A DNA stretch of 64,000 bases from JACRAV01 sp964571235 (GTDB lineage: Bacteria > Zixibacteria > MSB-5A5 > GN15 > FEB-12), in NCBI GenBank assembly GCA_964571235.1, contig CAZNAI010000003.1:310001-374000 (forward strand), in the 5' to 3' direction. The notes beneath the pieces were generated by a model. It worked only from the letters and a program-made list of their open reading frames with translations, had not been told where the DNA came from and ran no database searches. Positions 1-7,454 of the stretch are shown in pieces (position 1 is the stretch's first letter; the number at the start of each line of letters is the position of its first letter). Both the position numbers and the translations under genes were made by a program.

Positions 1-19
1 ATAGGATAGTCTGCCACTC

Positions 20-160
20 ATGAAAAATAAACGCGTCTTAGTCACCCGACTTTCCGTCATTGCGTGGAGCGGCGTCCTCCTGAGCTTGTCGAAGGAAACC
101 GCGACGAAGCAATCTCGCCTCGCACAGCCACCTCCAAAGAGAATGTCAGATGAAGAATAA
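20..160 (+). pseudogene. Short reading frame repeating the start of the next gene
   Basis: Codons from base 20 read MKNKRVLVT, matching the first nine residues of the epimerase that starts at 150 (MKNKRILVT). Most of the base differences are synonymous. The frame then runs into a dispersed repeat (bases 54-120) and stops at 160. I read this as a decayed or truncated copy of the gene start, or an old start separated from the gene by repeat insertion. Rossmann-fold proteins often begin this way, so chance similarity to a different lost gene is also possible. Confidence 0.35.
54..120. repeat. Dispersed repeat, family F with nested family D
   Basis: The block begins ccgtcattgcgtggagcg and ends gcgacgaagcaatctcgc, the same ends as the repeats near 7200 and 41180. 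A family D core (cctgagcttgtcgaagg) sits inside it. It separates the partial start at base 20 from the epimerase gene. Confidence 0.6.
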
Positions 161-1211
161 GAGAATTCTTGTCACCGGCGGTGCCGGGTTCTTAGGCTAC
201 CACCTCGCCCAAAATCTCCCGCGCTACGGCGCTTCGTTCATGGCCTTTAACGATATCGCGCCGTTTTTCGCCGGTGAATACCCCGAAGGATCACTGCTGG
301 TCAATGTCGATGTCCGCGACGCCGACAAAATGTATCGCCTCATCAAAGACAACCGCATTGATATTATCGTCCACTGCGCCGCCGCGCTTCCGCTCTGGCC
401 GCGCGAAGAAATCATGTCGACCAATATCGCCGGGGTGCGCAACACCCTTGAGCAGGCGAAAAAGTGCAATGTCGAGCGGGTGATATTCATCAGCTCAACC
501 GCCGTCTACGGTGTCCCGGATAAACATCCGCTAGTCGAGACCGATCCGGTGCACGGGGTCGGGGCGTACGGCGAGAGCAAGATTATCGGCGAGGAAGTCT
601 GCGCTGAATTCCGCAAACAAGGCATGTGTGTGCCGGTCATTCGCCCAAAAACTTTCATCGGCACCGCGCGACTGGGCGTCTTTCAGATTCTCTACGACTG
701 GGTTGATTCGGGCAAACGCATCCCAATCATCGGCAAAGGGAACAATCTCTATCAACTGCTCGAAGTCACCGATCTTATCGAGGCGATCTCGCTGGCCGGA
801 TCGGCGCCGCCCGATGTCGCCAACGATATTTTCAATGTCGGCGCCCAGCGATTTGAGAAAGTAAAAATTGATGTCGGCGCGCTTTGCGATTTCGCCGGTA
901 ACGGCGCGCGCGTCATGCCGACCCCCGCGCCACTGGTCAAAGGTGCACTGGCGGTCTTTGAATTCATGAAAATCTCGCCGCTCTACAAATGGGTCTACGG
1001 CACCGCCGACAAAGATTCGTTTGTATCTACAGAGAAGATCGAAAGCAAACTCGGCTGGAAGGCCAACAACTCAAATCAAGACGCGCTAATTTCTTCTCAC
1101 AAATGGTACCTTGAACACAAAGACGAACTTCTGCATCAAGGCAAAACCGGCGTCACCCACCGTGTCGGCTGGGACCAGGGGATACTGAAGTTGTTCAAGA
1201 AGTGGCTGTAA
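150..1211 (+). CDS. NAD-dependent epimerase/dehydratase family protein
   Basis: Extended short-chain dehydrogenase of 353 residues, full length for the family. The N-terminal Rossmann motif is GGAGFLG (residues 10-16). A catalytic Ser-Tyr-Lys set is visible as SST around 115-117 and YGESK near 140. The substrate-binding half contains RPKTFIG and ends with a basic tail. Sequence features such as LPLWPRE, the RPKTFIG stretch and LYKWVYGTADKDSFVS make me think of the subfamily that includes the bacterial ceramide reductase CerR, but this is a memory-based resemblance and a sugar epimerase role is not excluded. The cytoplasmic enzyme would use NAD(P). The start at 150 is weakly supported by AAGAGA about 13 bases upstream. 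The gene stands alone, with repeats on both sides. Confidence 0.8.
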   Translation: MKNKRILVTGGAGFLGYHLAQNLPRYGASFMAFNDIAPFFAGEYPEGSLLVNVDVRDADKMYRLIKDNRIDIIVHCAAALPLWPREEIMSTNIAGVRNTLEQAKKCNVERVIFISSTAVYGVPDKHPLVETDPVHGVGAYGESKIIGEEVCAEFRKQGMCVPVIRPKTFIGTARLGVFQILYDWVDSGKRIPIIGKGNNLYQLLEVTDLIEAISLAGSAPPDVANDIFNVGAQRFEKVKIDVGALCDFAGNGARVMPTPAPLVKGALAVFEFMKISPLYKWVYGTADKDSFVSTEKIESKLGWKANNSNQDALISSHKWYLEHKDELLHQGKTGVTHRVGWDQGILKLFKKWL

Positions 1212-1631
1212 CCAGCCATATGGCTGGACCTTGGGGCTTCGCCGCGTTGTATTGAACTCTATATTCGTAGGACGGGCCCGTCTTCGAACCCGTCGTCTTT
1301 GTCCGGGCTTCGACTCCGCTTAGCCCGACGCTACGCGCTCAGCGCAGATTTGCGATAGACTTGCAGATCAACTTAAGCACCCTAGGTATTCAGAGCCGTA
1401 CACAGTTGATTCTCATGAGATATCATTTTGGCTGCTGAGCCGCGCTACCGTTCAACACTGAAGGCGCGGGGATCGGAACGTCGCCCTGAGCGGAGTCGAA
1501 GGGCGTCTCCTAATCGTCTTGTAGGGCAGAACCCGAGCTCTGCGACACGGTTCTGCCTTTCCTGTCTTCGTAGAGTGAATCCGTCCTCGAACCCGCCACC
1601 TTTACCCCGTCACTGCGAGGCTCCAATATCC
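1212..1631. repeat. Intergenic cluster of dispersed hairpin repeats
   Basis: No convincing gene is present. The gap holds a family H copy at 1267-1294 (gtaggacgggcccgtc...gaacccgtc), a family D fragment near 1482-1504 (ccctgagcggagtcgaaggg), a family G hairpin near 1520-1557 (gtagggcagaacccgag...ggttctgcc), another family H end near 1570-1600, and a family F fragment near 1611. A 94-codon open frame across the gap is built mostly of these repeats. Confidence 0.6.
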
Positions 1632-2108
1632 TCAATCAAACTCATACTTCGGATTAGCAGGTGTTTGCTCAAAGCTGACACGGCCGATCACAATCTCTGC
1701 GCGGGCGTATGACTCGCCTTTCATCGGGCAATCGGCTAAACGGCGAAGCGAGGCCAGCTGGCCGGTGTGAGTGAGGGCGTCGGCAATCGGCCCCTGAAAA
1801 ATCTTGGTCAACTCCATCTTGATCGGCTGGCTCGCGAGTGCATCGTCGAATTTCTTGAGCGCGCCAAAAAACCGCGCGACTTCCTGATCCCACGGTAGTG
1901 GCGTCGAGTTATTCCATTTCCATTCGCCGGTAACGAGCGTGTATCCCCAGTCGAACAGATCGCCCATGTGCGCGACAATTTCGACCGGCGTTTTCGAGCT
2001 TGGCCCCGGTTTGAAATAAGCAAATGAGGCCGGCGCCCCGCGCATGGTTTTTCCGGCACGATAGGCGAGGGTGGCGACAGTGTGGCGTAACAATTCAAGA
2101 TCGGTCAT
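1632..2108 (-). CDS. DinB-fold family protein
   Basis: Protein of 158 residues with the helical pattern of the DinB/YfiT-like superfamily: an N-terminal LLRHTVATLAYRAGK helix, a central VEIVAHMGDLFDWGY helix with a histidine, and a late HTGQLASLRRLA helix. These folds usually bind a divalent metal through three histidines and often act as thiol-dependent transferases of unknown substrate. Here H46 (VAHMGD) and H115 (THTGQ) are visible, but a complete triad is not obvious. The ATG is preceded by AAGGA at a good distance. A second DinB-fold gene lies 400 bases away on the same strand, although repeat clusters separate them. Confidence 0.6.
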   Translation of the reverse strand: MTDLELLRHTVATLAYRAGKTMRGAPASFAYFKPGPSSKTPVEIVAHMGDLFDWGYTLVTGEWKWNNSTPLPWDQEVARFFGALKKFDDALASQPIKMELTKIFQGPIADALTHTGQLASLRRLADCPMKGESYARAEIVIGRVSFEQTPANPKYEFD

Positions 2109-2127
2109 GGTGCGAATCCTTCTTTAT

Positions 2128-2254
2128 GTAGGTCGGGTTCCGACAGAGCGCCGGATGGCGCGACGGAGAAACCCGACAAAATCGTGCGAAACAAGTAAGT
2201 GTCGGGTTTTTCGGTCGTCCCGCACTGCGGGACTCCCTCAGAACCCGACCTACA
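2128..2254. repeat. Head-to-head pair of family A hairpin repeats
   Basis: Bases 2128-2177 (gtaggtcgggttccg...aaacccgac) and 2200-2254 (gtcgggttttt...aacccgacctac) are two copies of the same hairpin in opposite orientation. Each can fold on itself and the pair can fold together. They lie directly upstream of the DinB-like gene that starts at 2108. Confidence 0.7.
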
Positions 2255-2256
2255 GC

Positions 2257-2510
2257 TTGGTGCCCCACCGCTTGCGGTGGGATCCCCAAATTCAACAATA
2301 CTGGATCATCTCACCAACCCCACCCTAAAGGGTGGGTTACCAAGGCGGAAGAGAGGAGAGATTGCTTCGGACACGCGACCCTTCGACAGGCTCAGGGTGA
2401 AGTCGTTAATGAACTTTGAATTCAGATCCAGATGACTTCAGGCTGAGCTTGTCGAAGCCTCAATTTGCGTCACGCGAAGCGCGTGACGCTCGCAATGACG
2501 ATACAATCGA
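2257..2510. repeat. Cluster of family C, D and F repeats
   Basis: Contains a family C hairpin at 2257-2283 (ttggtgccccaccgc...ggtgggat), an inverted member near 2311-2343 (ccaccctaaagggtggg), a family F end near 2352, and an inverted pair of family D elements at 2390-2460 (cttcgacaggctcaggg and caggctgagcttgtcgaag). A perfect hairpin gcgtcacgcgaagcgcgtgacg lies near 2467-2489. No gene was found here. Confidence 0.65.
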
Positions 2511-2519
2511 CTTCTCGAC

Positions 2520-3023
2520 TCACACCGCCGGCGGTTGCATCCCCATGCCCGACCATTCGTCGCGCGAGGGACCGTAGACACCCGGCACATTCAGTCCCGC
2601 CTGACGCATCAGCACGGTCATCTGCCCGCGATGATGAATCTCATGGCGAATCAGAATATCAAGCGCCAGCCCGAGTGACCAATCCATGCCGTAGAAATTC
2701 TTCACTTCCTTAAGCGTCGCGTCGGTCCAGTTCTTCTTGATATACTCAAGCATTTCGCCTGTGGCTTTTTCGTACCCGTCGGCAATCTGCACAGCCGATT
2801 TCGGAAGCGGCGCTTCTTTGTCGAGCGTTTTGAACGGCACACCGGCAATCCCCATCATTTCGGGATAGGTCGTAGTCAAATGCCAGGCGACACGGCCAAG
2901 CGTGCGGTGATCGTTCGCCACCGACTGGCCAAGCGATGTGTCGGTGAACTGTTTCATAAGTTTGAGCGTCCCCTCGCGCTCGTGACCGTACGTTTGCAGG
3001 AAATTCTCAACAGATGTGTACAT
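2520..3023 (-). CDS. DinB family protein
   Basis: Protein of 167 residues with DinB superfamily features: VAWHLTTTYPEMM in the first half with a histidine, and IRHEIHHRGQMTVLMRQAG in the last third, where HEIHHRGQ matches the typical metal-binding helix. The three histidines expected for a divalent metal site are therefore plausible. An in-frame start exists 24 bases upstream, but the ATG at 3023 has a perfect GGAGG seven bases ahead and leaves a 16-base gap to the upstream aldo/keto reductase, so I chose it. Substrate is unknown; family members include thiol-dependent transferases. It is probably cotranscribed with the reductase gene. Confidence 0.75.
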   Translation of the reverse strand: MYTSVENFLQTYGHEREGTLKLMKQFTDTSLGQSVANDHRTLGRVAWHLTTTYPEMMGIAGVPFKTLDKEAPLPKSAVQIADGYEKATGEMLEYIKKNWTDATLKEVKNFYGMDWSLGLALDILIRHEIHHRGQMTVLMRQAGLNVPGVYGPSRDEWSGMGMQPPAV

Positions 3024-3039
3024 GATATCCTCCGAGTTA

Positions 3040-3972
3040 TTACGCAATAATCTTTTCTATCTTAGTCAGCGTCTCCTCATCAAGTGTTACACCACACGCC
3101 GACAAATTCTGTTCCAATTGGTCTACACTGGTCGCGCCGACAATGGCACAGGAAATCTGTGGCAAACGGAGTATCCACGCAATCGCAAGTTGTACGATTG
3201 TGATACCGAGGTCCCCGGCCAGTTCGCCCAGTTTTTTCACCTTGGCGATATTCTCCTCAGTCAGATCGCGCTCCATCCACCGGGTATTCGCGGCCCGGCT
3301 GTCTTTGGGAATGCCGCCGCTATACTTGCCGGTCAATAGCCCCTGAGCCAAGGGTGACCAGACTGTCAGCCCCATGCCGTGGCGGTCGCAGGCCGGGATA
3401 ATCTCTTTTTCGATATGGCGGTCCAGCAGGTTGTATCTCGGCTGTTCCACCGAGGGCGGGTAGCCACGCCAATGGACCGCCGATGACACCGCGTCGTCGA
3501 TCTGGTCGGCTTCCCAGACCGAGGTCCCCCAGTACAAAATATCCCCGGCGCGGACTAGATCTTCCATCGCCCGGATTGTCTCCTCGACCGGCGTTTCCGG
3601 ATCAAAGCGGTGGCAAAAATAAATATCGAGATAATCAGTACCAATTCGCTTGAGTGTACCGCGGATCGATTCCATGATATGTTTTCGCGAGAGTCCCCGG
3701 TCGTTGACATTTTCGGTCATCGGCCAAAAGAGTTTGCTTGAGATGACCAGATCAGAGCGCTTAAGCGGCGCGATCGCTTTGCCGACCGCTGTCTCCGCCG
3801 ATCCTTTGGCGTAGATATCGGCGATATCAATGAAATTGACCCCCAGCTCGACCGCTCTGCGGACAATCTTCTCGCTGGTCTTCTGTTCGACCGTGCCGCC
3901 GTAGGTGAGCCATGCCCCCAGCGAGATTTCGGAAATTTTCAGACCGGTGTGGCCCATTCTGCGGTAGATCAC
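3040..3972 (-). CDS. Aldo/keto reductase
   Basis: NADPH-dependent (beta/alpha)8-barrel oxidoreductase of 310 residues, the usual size. The catalytic tetrad is visible as D49 and Y54 in DIADIYAKG, K80 in ISSKLFW and H111 in YFCHRFD. The sequence SSKLFWPMTENVNDRGLSRKHI and the late AIVGATSVDQLEQNL fit the subgroup related to potassium-channel beta subunits and YghZ. The start is GTG at 3972, with AAGGGA seven bases upstream. It reduces carbonyl compounds; the substrate cannot be told. It lies 16 bases ahead of the DinB gene and is likely its operon partner. Confidence 0.88.
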   Translation of the reverse strand: MIYRRMGHTGLKISEISLGAWLTYGGTVEQKTSEKIVRRAVELGVNFIDIADIYAKGSAETAVGKAIAPLKRSDLVISSKLFWPMTENVNDRGLSRKHIMESIRGTLKRIGTDYLDIYFCHRFDPETPVEETIRAMEDLVRAGDILYWGTSVWEADQIDDAVSSAVHWRGYPPSVEQPRYNLLDRHIEKEIIPACDRHGMGLTVWSPLAQGLLTGKYSGGIPKDSRAANTRWMERDLTEENIAKVKKLGELAGDLGITIVQLAIAWILRLPQISCAIVGATSVDQLEQNLSACGVTLDEETLTKIEKIIA

Positions 3973-4064
3973 GCGTACATCCCTTTCTTCGTAGACGAAT
4001 CTTCGTAGGCGGGAATCTACGGTCTACTCACGATGCCGTCAATTGGGGCTCTATGATGGGTCGA

Positions 4065-6074
4065 TTAATTTAGGCGCGATCGCACATTCGGATATCGCTG
4101 AAATATCTCATTAGTGACCGCCGTATCAAGCTTGTGCGCCATCCCGAATTTGATCAGATCAGCCGCGTCGTCGAACATGCTTCGCACACAAGCTGAATAA
4201 ATCAAATCGCGGTATTTGCTGGCATCGACAGAATCTTTAATCGGTAGCCTTTCCATCCATTTGTGGAGCTCCGCACGGTCACGCGCCGCCACCGCCAGTG
4301 TTGCCATGGCGTACATCGAGGGCTGGTGGTCCGGCTGGATCTCAATAGACTTGTCAATATATTCGCGCGATTCTGTCGTTTTCCCAAGGCGGGCATAGAT
4401 ATTGGCCATGTTGTACGAAATATCGGCATTGTGCGGATTAAGACCAAACGCCACATGGGCTATTTCAAGCGCTTCGGGAAGCCGACCCAGTGCCGAATAC
4501 GACGCACAGAGCAGCGAGTAAGCGTCGACTGCCGACGGGTTCTCAGACCGTGCCAAATCCGCCAGACCAATCGCTTCCGGGATATTACCTTCATTATATA
4601 CTCGCACCGCATGTTCCATGATCTTAAGTTCCGGATAGTCCCGGGTCAGTGCATTCTGTAGCGAATCCCCCTTGGCCTTTTCTCCGTGATCTCGGAGATA
4701 CTCGATAGTCAAATAGTGCAAACTTCGGCTCTTGTTCTTATCCATTTTGAAAATCCGGTCGACCATATCGATCGACCTCTCGGGCGACATCGCGACTGCA
4801 ACTCGGGGTACCAGCACTGCCAGATTGAGCGCGATTGCCAGCAAAGCGACCTTGCGCCCGATTGTTCTGTCGGTTGATACAAAAATCAGATAGTAAAACC
4901 CGTAGACGATTGCAGGAATAGCGGCGAAAGCGAATAGGTCCCAGTCGCGAAGCATCCCCAGTTTCGGATCAAACAGAAAGACCAGCGCCGCCGCTCCGGC
5001 GGTAGCGGTGAATATGAATACAGCGGCGGTTCGTTGGCGTGGTTCCGGTTTGCCACCGCGTATGCCCGCAAGCACGAGGATCACCGATGGAACAAGAAAG
5101 ATCACGAGATTGATTAAATCCAATAAGTGCGGCATCGAAAAGAGCGTGTACCCTTCAACCGTAAAGCGATCAGCAACCGGCGGCACCAACATAAACCGAA
5201 TTTGATAACTATGCGTCGCCAGATATGCGATGACTGCTATCCCAGCCGCCACACCTGCGCCCAAGAGTCCATACCGCGCGATCTTCGGCCATTTGGCAAC
5301 TCTCTGCCAAAGTCGCGTTGGTTGTAAAATCAGATAGACAACTGCCGGAAAGATCGCGATTGCAAAGGGATGAAACGCCATGGCCGCAATCCACGCAATC
5401 AATACCCACCACCTACTGCCAAGTCCTTGAGTTGCCAGTATCGCGCAGAGCGAAACCGTGAGGATCGCGAAAATAAAGGGCGGGTAGGTTTCGACATAAC
5501 CGAAAAAGAAATAACCGGTGGCGGTTGAAAGCACTCCAATGACAAATAGCCATGAATCAAGCAATCCCGCTCCCAGTCGACGGGCGCCGACCAAAAGCGC
5601 CAAGAGCGCAAGTAGCCCGCTGGCCCACGCGATCAATTGAACCGCCAATCGGGCCGATTCCTCGGAGTTTCCGCCGACCATCGAAAATGCCCGGGCTTGA
5701 ATCCACTCGGCCGGAAGATTCCAGATCATATGAGTGATAGCGCCCGTCTTCACATTATGTAGTATTTGAAGGCCGTCGCCCAAAAAATGTGTGCGGTTGG
5801 CGAAGACAACAAAGAGTGCGACAATAGCCGCGGTCGAGATAAGCGACACTCCCCAATACTTACCAGTCGTGGTCTCGTCAGCGGACTTAAGCAAAATTCG
5901 ATTGAGAAATAGTGGTAGAACTCCCAGCGCACCAGCGGCTGTCAGCCATATCCAGATTGGGAAATACGACCACCAATTGATCCCCCAAAACCGTCCGCCA
6001 GTTACAAATCCCCCCAATACGAAAATTGCGAGAGTCGCGAAAAACGCCGGGAGAATTGCCCGTTCCGTTTTCAA
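4065..6074 (-). CDS. Polytopic membrane protein with C-terminal TPR, GT-C-like
   Basis: Protein of 669 residues. About 450 residues hold ten or more hydrophobic segments, then a soluble C-terminal third has TPR-like repeats (PSAVDAYSLLCASYSALGR, then NADISYNMANIYARLGKTT). Motifs shared with the paralog at 7455-9485 are THFLGDG in the first external loop, FFGYVE after a membrane segment, and RDWDLFAFA late in the membrane part. An acidic first loop followed by many membrane spans and TPRs resembles GT-C glycosyltransferases that use lipid-linked sugars, but no function is proven. The start is TTG at 6074 with GAG about nine bases upstream; there is no early ATG. It follows the TPR gene by 27 bases. 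Confidence 0.65.
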   Translation of the reverse strand: MKTERAILPAFFATLAIFVLGGFVTGGRFWGINWWSYFPIWIWLTAAGALGVLPLFLNRILLKSADETTTGKYWGVSLISTAAIVALFVVFANRTHFLGDGLQILHNVKTGAITHMIWNLPAEWIQARAFSMVGGNSEESARLAVQLIAWASGLLALLALLVGARRLGAGLLDSWLFVIGVLSTATGYFFFGYVETYPPFIFAILTVSLCAILATQGLGSRWWVLIAWIAAMAFHPFAIAIFPAVVYLILQPTRLWQRVAKWPKIARYGLLGAGVAAGIAVIAYLATHSYQIRFMLVPPVADRFTVEGYTLFSMPHLLDLINLVIFLVPSVILVLAGIRGGKPEPRQRTAAVFIFTATAGAAALVFLFDPKLGMLRDWDLFAFAAIPAIVYGFYYLIFVSTDRTIGRKVALLAIALNLAVLVPRVAVAMSPERSIDMVDRIFKMDKNKSRSLHYLTIEYLRDHGEKAKGDSLQNALTRDYPELKIMEHAVRVYNEGNIPEAIGLADLARSENPSAVDAYSLLCASYSALGRLPEALEIAHVAFGLNPHNADISYNMANIYARLGKTTESREYIDKSIEIQPDHQPSMYAMATLAVAARDRAELHKWMERLPIKDSVDASKYRDLIYSACVRSMFDDAADLIKFGMAHKLDTAVTNEIFQRYPNVRSRLN

Positions 6075-6101
6075 TTCAAGCTCGTTTGTTGACGCGGCGG
6101 T

Positions 6102-7097
6102 TTATCCGCCCAGCTTGGAAATGCGCACAGTTAGCGAATCCAAAACTTCCGGCATACTCGTCTTGTATCCGGCCGCTTCAAATTCTGTTCGGGCGCGGAT
6201 CAACAATTCCAATCCGCTCGCGGTGTTTCCTTCGGCGATATCGATCTCGCCCAAGTCTTCAAGCGACTGGGCGATCGCCGAATGATGTTCCAGTCGCTCG
6301 GCCCAAGCCAGCACCGGGCGTAGCCATTTTTTGGCGTCGTCGAAATTGCCGATCAGTCGATAGGTCATGCCGATATGATAGTCGGCGAACAGTTTGGCGG
6401 TCTCATCGGAAAAGCGCCAATGGTAGTCGCGGGCTTTTAGGTAGCATTCAAGTGCCGAATCGAACTGCTTGGCATCAAAGTACGACCCGGCCAGATTATT
6501 CCACAGCGGCCCGAGCCACTGTTCTTCGCCGCCGGCCTCGGCCGCTTCGATTCCCCGTCTGCTCCAGGTCACCTGATCTTCGATCTTATCTGAGACAATA
6601 GTCATCATGTTAGCCGCGTCGATCATCCGTCCCCAGAGTCCGTTTTCATTGCAGAAGTTGAACATATCGGCAAATGTCTCGCGTGCCGCCGTGAGAGAAT
6701 CGTCTTTCCACTCAAATCTCCCTTTGACACCCAAATACCGCGACCACCCCATCTGATCGGTGATACTGGCTTTCTGCGCCGCTTTTTCAAGATAAGTGCG
6801 CCCCTCGGCCTTCTTTCCGGTAGTGAGGTAACAGCGGGCGATCTGGCAGAGCGCCTCGGTTTCGATCGAGAAATTGAACTCCTCGCCGGCGGTATCGAGC
6901 GCCACCTGATAGGCGGCCAGCGCTTCGGGGTATTTCTTGGCTTTGAAAAGCGAATCGGCCTGCCCCAAAAGGGCGTCGGCCGACAGATCGGTTGCGGTCA
7001 CATCGTCTCCCTTCTTGACAACATCGATAGCCGTCGCCGCCTGTGTCCAAACAACCGAGGCGAACAAAAGGGCGACAGATCGAAGTGTGAGCGTCAT
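6102..7097 (-). CDS. Exported tetratricopeptide-repeat protein
   Basis: Protein of 331 residues with a signal peptide (TLTLRSVALLFASVV then TQAATA) and several TPR-like helix pairs, for example ADSLFKAKKYPEALAAYQVA and GSYFDAKQFDSALECYLKAR. The frame is open further upstream, but the ATG at 7097 begins the signal peptide, so I chose it. The protein ends in ISKLGG. It is clearly paralogous to the TPR protein at 30537-31463; the WNNLAGSYF and YNNMGWTYF stretches align. It lies between two GT-C-like membrane proteins on the same strand and is probably cotranscribed with the downstream one. TPRs suggest a periplasmic scaffold. Confidence 0.7.
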   Translation of the reverse strand: MTLTLRSVALLFASVVWTQAATAIDVVKKGDDVTATDLSADALLGQADSLFKAKKYPEALAAYQVALDTAGEEFNFSIETEALCQIARCYLTTGKKAEGRTYLEKAAQKASITDQMGWSRYLGVKGRFEWKDDSLTAARETFADMFNFCNENGLWGRMIDAANMMTIVSDKIEDQVTWSRRGIEAAEAGGEEQWLGPLWNNLAGSYFDAKQFDSALECYLKARDYHWRFSDETAKLFADYHIGMTYRLIGNFDDAKKWLRPVLAWAERLEHHSAIAQSLEDLGEIDIAEGNTASGLELLIRARTEFEAAGYKTSMPEVLDSLTVRISKLGG

Positions 7098-7454
7098 TGA
7101 ATTCCAATATATCGAATGACAGGGTGGAGTCAATGTACCGGAATTGTTGGGAGAGCCGGGTGCCCCAACGCTTGAGGTTTGTTGAAAAAGCCCCAAGGGC
7201 CGTCGTTGCGAGGAGCGACGTCCTCGGAGCGACGAAGCAATCTCTCTTGGATTCTTTCACTTAGAGCGAAGCAGAGATTGCTTCCTCCGGCTTTCGCCGG
7301 AGTCGCAACGACAGTAGAGAAGGTTCTTCAACAAGCCCCTTGCGTTGGGGAGAGATTCGGGCAAAAGAATTGTTTCGTCGGCGGCAGACCCCCGGTCTGC
7401 CCCTTAGTACACATTCGGGCAGACGCGGGCGCCTGCCTCGTGTGGAAATGTAGA
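7098..7454. other. Intergenic region with promoter-like start and repeats
   Basis: Bases 7100-7125 hold an AT-rich stretch reading tatatt on the minus strand, a possible -10 region for the TPR gene. The rest is filled by the large palindrome at 7162-7350 and a family B hairpin near 7380-7435 (gcagacccccggtctgcc and gcagacgcgggcgcctgcc). No gene is supported. Confidence 0.5.
7162..7350. repeat. Large imperfect palindrome (MITE-like), family F
   Basis: The ends ccccaacgc (7162) and gcgttgggg (to 7350) are complementary. Moving inwards, tttgttgaa pairs with ttcaacaag, cgtcgttgcg with cgcaacgac, and gaagcaatctct with agagattgcttc. The whole 189 bases could fold into one long stem. A related element lies near 41150-41316 and a partial one at 54-120. 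It carries no coding capacity, and no clear target duplication is visible. Confidence 0.7.

Noticed and set aside
1428..1712. 94-codon plus-strand open frame
   Set aside because: It is made mostly of dispersed hairpin repeats, has no ribosome site, and overlaps the end of the DinB-like gene.
5791..6601. Two long plus-strand frames opposite the GT-C-like and TPR genes
   Set aside because: They are shadows of coding sequence on the other strand, with arginine- and proline-rich translation typical of wrong frames.
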